Source of the DNA: Porodaedalea pini
Lineage: Eukaryota > Basidiomycota > Agaricomycetes > Hymenochaetales > Hymenochaetaceae
Length of the DNA: 64,000 nucleotides
Assembly (NCBI GenBank): GCA_002794775.1
Contig: NBAY01000001.1
Span: 2,852,001 to 2,916,000, forward strand
Direction: 5' to 3'
In this document: positions 61,245 through 64,000 of the stretch, piece after piece
How positions within the stretch are numbered: the stretch's first letter is position 1
Layout: each line of letters begins with the position of its first letter
Position numbers and translations under genes: made by a program
Notes under the pieces: model-generated
What the model was told of the DNA's origin: nothing
Database searches by the model: none
Seen by the model: only the letters and a program-made list of their open reading frames with translations

Positions 61245-62295
61245 CTTCGATTCATTTAGCTTTTGTTCGTCTGGTGTAATTTTATCATTTCAACTTTATT
61301 TCTTGCGTATACCCTTCTTCTGACACTTACGCTCTCGTTTGGATTACTCCTGTTGCTACACGCCGCACGTCTCTCCCACTTACTCTTAATCTTTTTTTCA
61401 CTCTTTTATCTCTATAATCTAACAGGTACATCGATTGGACTTCATGTTTTGCCATAGGATGGATCGTCTCTTGTGATCAATGTAAAATAGCTGTCACAAC
61501 TATCTCTATTCTTTTTCTAATCTCAATAGGAATCAAGTATGATAACAGTTTGGATTCTCTAGCAATAGATGGAAGGGTAGGTTATTGGGGTGGGAGACAA
61601 TGACTTCGGCATTTCTGGGCAATGGCGAGAATATTAAGCCCGACGTTTTTTCAGTCCTGCAGATTTATCGATTTACGGAAGAGACGGGACCGGGCAGGAA
61701 CTGACCAGAGAATGATGAGTCGTCGTGAGCGTTGGGGACGAGGGACTCGACGGGTATCGCGGACTTGGCGGCCGGACGGCTCAACCGCCATGACGCAGTT
61801 CGAGTTACGCTGGAGTATACCCAGGAACACGTTGGCTGCTACATGTAAATTACTGACCATCAGCGGAGACGGCAGATTATCATTAATATTGATGACGGAG
61901 GAAAGAAAGCCAGAAGGAACGAAGGAGGTTTGCTACAATAAGCAGGCGATTCGCACGGCTGATGAAGGCCCGCGATCATTTCGAGCAATTCATTGTCAGC
62001 GGCAAGTCTTCGTCCTGGTGACGAGGCATATTCTGCCTTAGATTCTCCTCAAGTTATAATTCCGTTTTCTACGACTTGCTCGTGACTCCTCCCCATTTCA
62101 CTCGTGACTCTGTCCCGACTCTGCGCCGTGGCGTACCCGAGATAAACGACTAGTGCCATATCACTTTGCGACTGTAGAAGCCTACATTACGCGCATTTAT
62201 AGCCTATCAGAAGTTCAAGTATATCTTCACTTGAGACATCCTCCTCTTCTTAGACCTCTTCCCTAGAGTAGCCCCTCACCCGGTTTAGCAATACC
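61245..62295. other. Intergenic, 3' flank and promoter
   Basis: T/C-rich DNA follows the stop of the large gene, as in fungal 3' UTRs. A plus frame 61622-62041 (139 codons, Arg-rich) and its antisense are open but unrecognised. The last 200 bp before 62296 forms the upstream region of the second IML2-type gene. Confidence 0.45.
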
Positions 62296-64000
62296 ATGCA
62301 GGCTGCGCGCAAAGTGACCAGCAAATACTCACCAGAGAAGGCATTGGATGATCTTCCTGCAATCAAACATGCCGAATCTCTATTTCTCAACTCGAATATG
62401 GTCGAATCGGAGCGCTACTGCCTTGACGTGGATCCACGAAGGTGCGCTTCTCGCTTTTCTTGACTTTCTTCAACTAATATCCTTTCTCAGAGAAAGGCTC
62501 TACATTACATCCGGATACTGCTTGATTCAATGTCTGAAAGCTATCATGTCCTACGAAGACGATGTGCTGCATTTCGTAGATCCTCATTTACCCAGCTGAC
62601 CAATTCACAGGATCTGCTAGAGGCCAATAGACAGGTCAAGCATGGAAACAACCTGGCGTACCAACATCGCGCTCCGCCTGCGCCGCTGGCATCTCGCCTA
62701 GTAAGTCTCGTCTGGGAGAACTCTGCTACGGGAGTGCCGTTTATCAAGAGTATGACCCCCGTCCAAAGGCATGCTGAGCTTCTATACGCAGAGACATTGT
62801 TCGCAAAGGTCGCTCCCCCATGCTGTTCCATAACATCTACGGGGCGTTAATTGTTCCGTTACTCACAGGCTCTGCTAGGTGTCGCCTGCTCTGGGAGCTG
62901 GCTGAGCTTTTTGACCGAAGCGTAAGCTCTATATATTATTCATCTATGCTAGTCACCGATCCTTGTCCAGTCTAAGCTTAAGATCTATGATAAACATCTA
63001 TCTCCGGCTCGGAAAGTATCTCGAGGTCGTTGACGCGGAGGCTCAAGCACGTGGAGATGGCCCAGAGGACTCAACCGTTGACAAAGACTTCCGTTCGGGC
63101 GTCGAGCTCGGAGTAGGGGCGTCAAATCTTATCCTTAGCCTGATGCCTGAGCGGCTCCTTGCCGTCGCAGAGATCTTCGGCTATAAGGGAAACCGGGAAG
63201 CTGGGCTGAAGCTGCTTATGAAAACCGGTGGATGGGTGAAGGGCGAGAAGGAGCCACATGTTGGCATCGGTGAGCAACGGCCAAGTTCCAGTACACTTTA
63301 GTGTTATATAAACTAGAAACTTTAGAGGAAGAGGGTCTGAGGCGGACGCTCGCAGATATTTGCCTACTCTGTTTTCACCTTGTCGTTTCTAGCGTGACGT
63401 ACCGTGGCGTTGATCTCGACATAGCGCAGACGATTCTCGACTGGAACATGAAGCGTTATCCTAATGGTATGCCGTTGCCTTTCAATCAGTGGCCTAGATA
63501 CTGATAGCATTCACCCGCAGGTGTTTTCTTCCTCTTCGCACAAGGCCGCCTCGCTATACTGCGCTCGCAGCCCGCTCTTGCAATCTCAAGCCATAGCCGC
63601 GCCCTCTCCGTGCAGAATCAGTATCGCAGTCTACATTACATCTCATTCTGGGAACTCGCGATTGCCCAGCTGGGGCTCTGGGATGTACCAGAAGCTCTGG
63701 CGCAGTGGCGCGCTCTCGAGCGAGAAGCGACCTGGAGCAAGGCGTGCTATATCTACGGTGTAGCGTCCTGTCTTCTACAGATGGGCTCTGAGGGAGTAGA
63801 AGGTGAGGAAAGACAGAAAGAAGCAGAGGCGTTGCTGGAAAGAATCCCGGGAGTCGTGCATAAGATAGCAGGTAAATCGATTCCTATTGAGGTACGTTCG
63901 TTCTCCTACCAGTGCCCGAGTCTTTTTGCATGATAAACATTGGTGGCACTAAACGTCAACTCAGAAATTCGTCGCTCGGAAAGCACGCAAGTTCAAAGCG
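62296..64000 (+). CDS. IML2/TTC39-family protein, paralogue 2 (cut by the window end)
   Basis: Start MQAARKVTSKYSPEKALDDLP, then IKHAESLFLNSNMVESERY, matching paralogue 1 at 39.2-41.6 kb block by block. Family segments follow in order: RLYITSGYCLIQCLKAIMSYED, MTPVQRHAELLYAETLFAKALLG, DFRSGVELGVGASNLILSLMP, FGYKGNREAGLKLL, DICLLCFHLVVSSV, ILDWNMKRYPNGVFFLFAQGR and REATWSKACYIYGVASCLLQMG. The window ends in the KFVARKARKFK block. The C-terminal third is therefore outside the window. All visible introns are in phase and no damage was seen. The two paralogues face opposite directions and are 21 kb apart, so they are dispersed, not tandem, duplicates. Confidence 0.93.

Overview
This 64 kb window looks like nuclear DNA from a mushroom-forming basidiomycete (Agaricomycetes). 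Coding regions are cut by many short introns, mostly 50-60 bp with GTRNGY donors and YAG acceptors. Several families present (DUF6533-like and DUF6534-like membrane proteins, a STE3-type pheromone receptor with basidiomycete features) are typical of that class. Gene models below were assembled by hand from open frames, splice sites and intron phase, so internal exon edges are less certain than gene ends.

Layout. 0.15-2.4 kb: a coiled-coil protein on the minus strand. 2.4-7.0 kb: no gene I can name. 7.0-18.0 kb: four paralogous DUF6533-like multi-span membrane proteins, one on plus and three on minus; a 642-bp non-autonomous hAT element lies between the second and third. 20.2-22.3 kb: mitochondrial dihydrolipoamide dehydrogenase (minus), with a second small hAT element in its upstream region. 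23.7-28.2 kb: GH38 alpha-mannosidase (plus). 29.0-29.6 kb: a small four-span membrane protein (minus). 30.7-33.0 kb: a cytochrome P450 (plus) flanked by a short direct repeat, followed by an inverted broken copy of part of the mannosidase gene. 35.4-37.7 kb: an MFS drug/polyamine-type transporter (plus) with a TA-flanked MITE just upstream. 39.2-41.6 kb: an IML2/TTC39-family protein (minus). 41.8-43.3 kb: a STE3-type pheromone receptor (minus) with a 914-bp near-perfect hairpin element just upstream. 46.7-47.8 kb: a class IV aminotransferase fold protein, likely aminodeoxychorismate lyase (minus). 51.1-52.0 kb: NAD(P)-binding NmrA-like protein (minus). 52.7-54.6 kb: an acyltransferase with an HxxxDG motif (minus). 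55.5-57.4 kb: a DUF6534 membrane protein (plus). 57.9-61.2 kb: a large Ser-rich protein with a coiled coil (plus). 62.3 kb to the right edge: a second IML2/TTC39 paralogue (plus, cut by the window end).

The genes do not form an obvious single pathway. LPD1 serves the mitochondrial 2-oxoacid dehydrogenases, the mannosidase serves vacuolar glycan turnover, and the lyase serves p-aminobenzoate/folate synthesis. The most distinctive content is the DUF6533-like array, whose four members share a 9-nt microexon; the collection of four clear non-autonomous DNA transposons, three of which end 110-140 bp upstream of a start codon; the long-hairpin element next to the pheromone receptor; and the inverted partial duplication of the mannosidase gene. 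I searched by eye around the receptor for small CaaX pheromone precursor genes and found none that convinced me.
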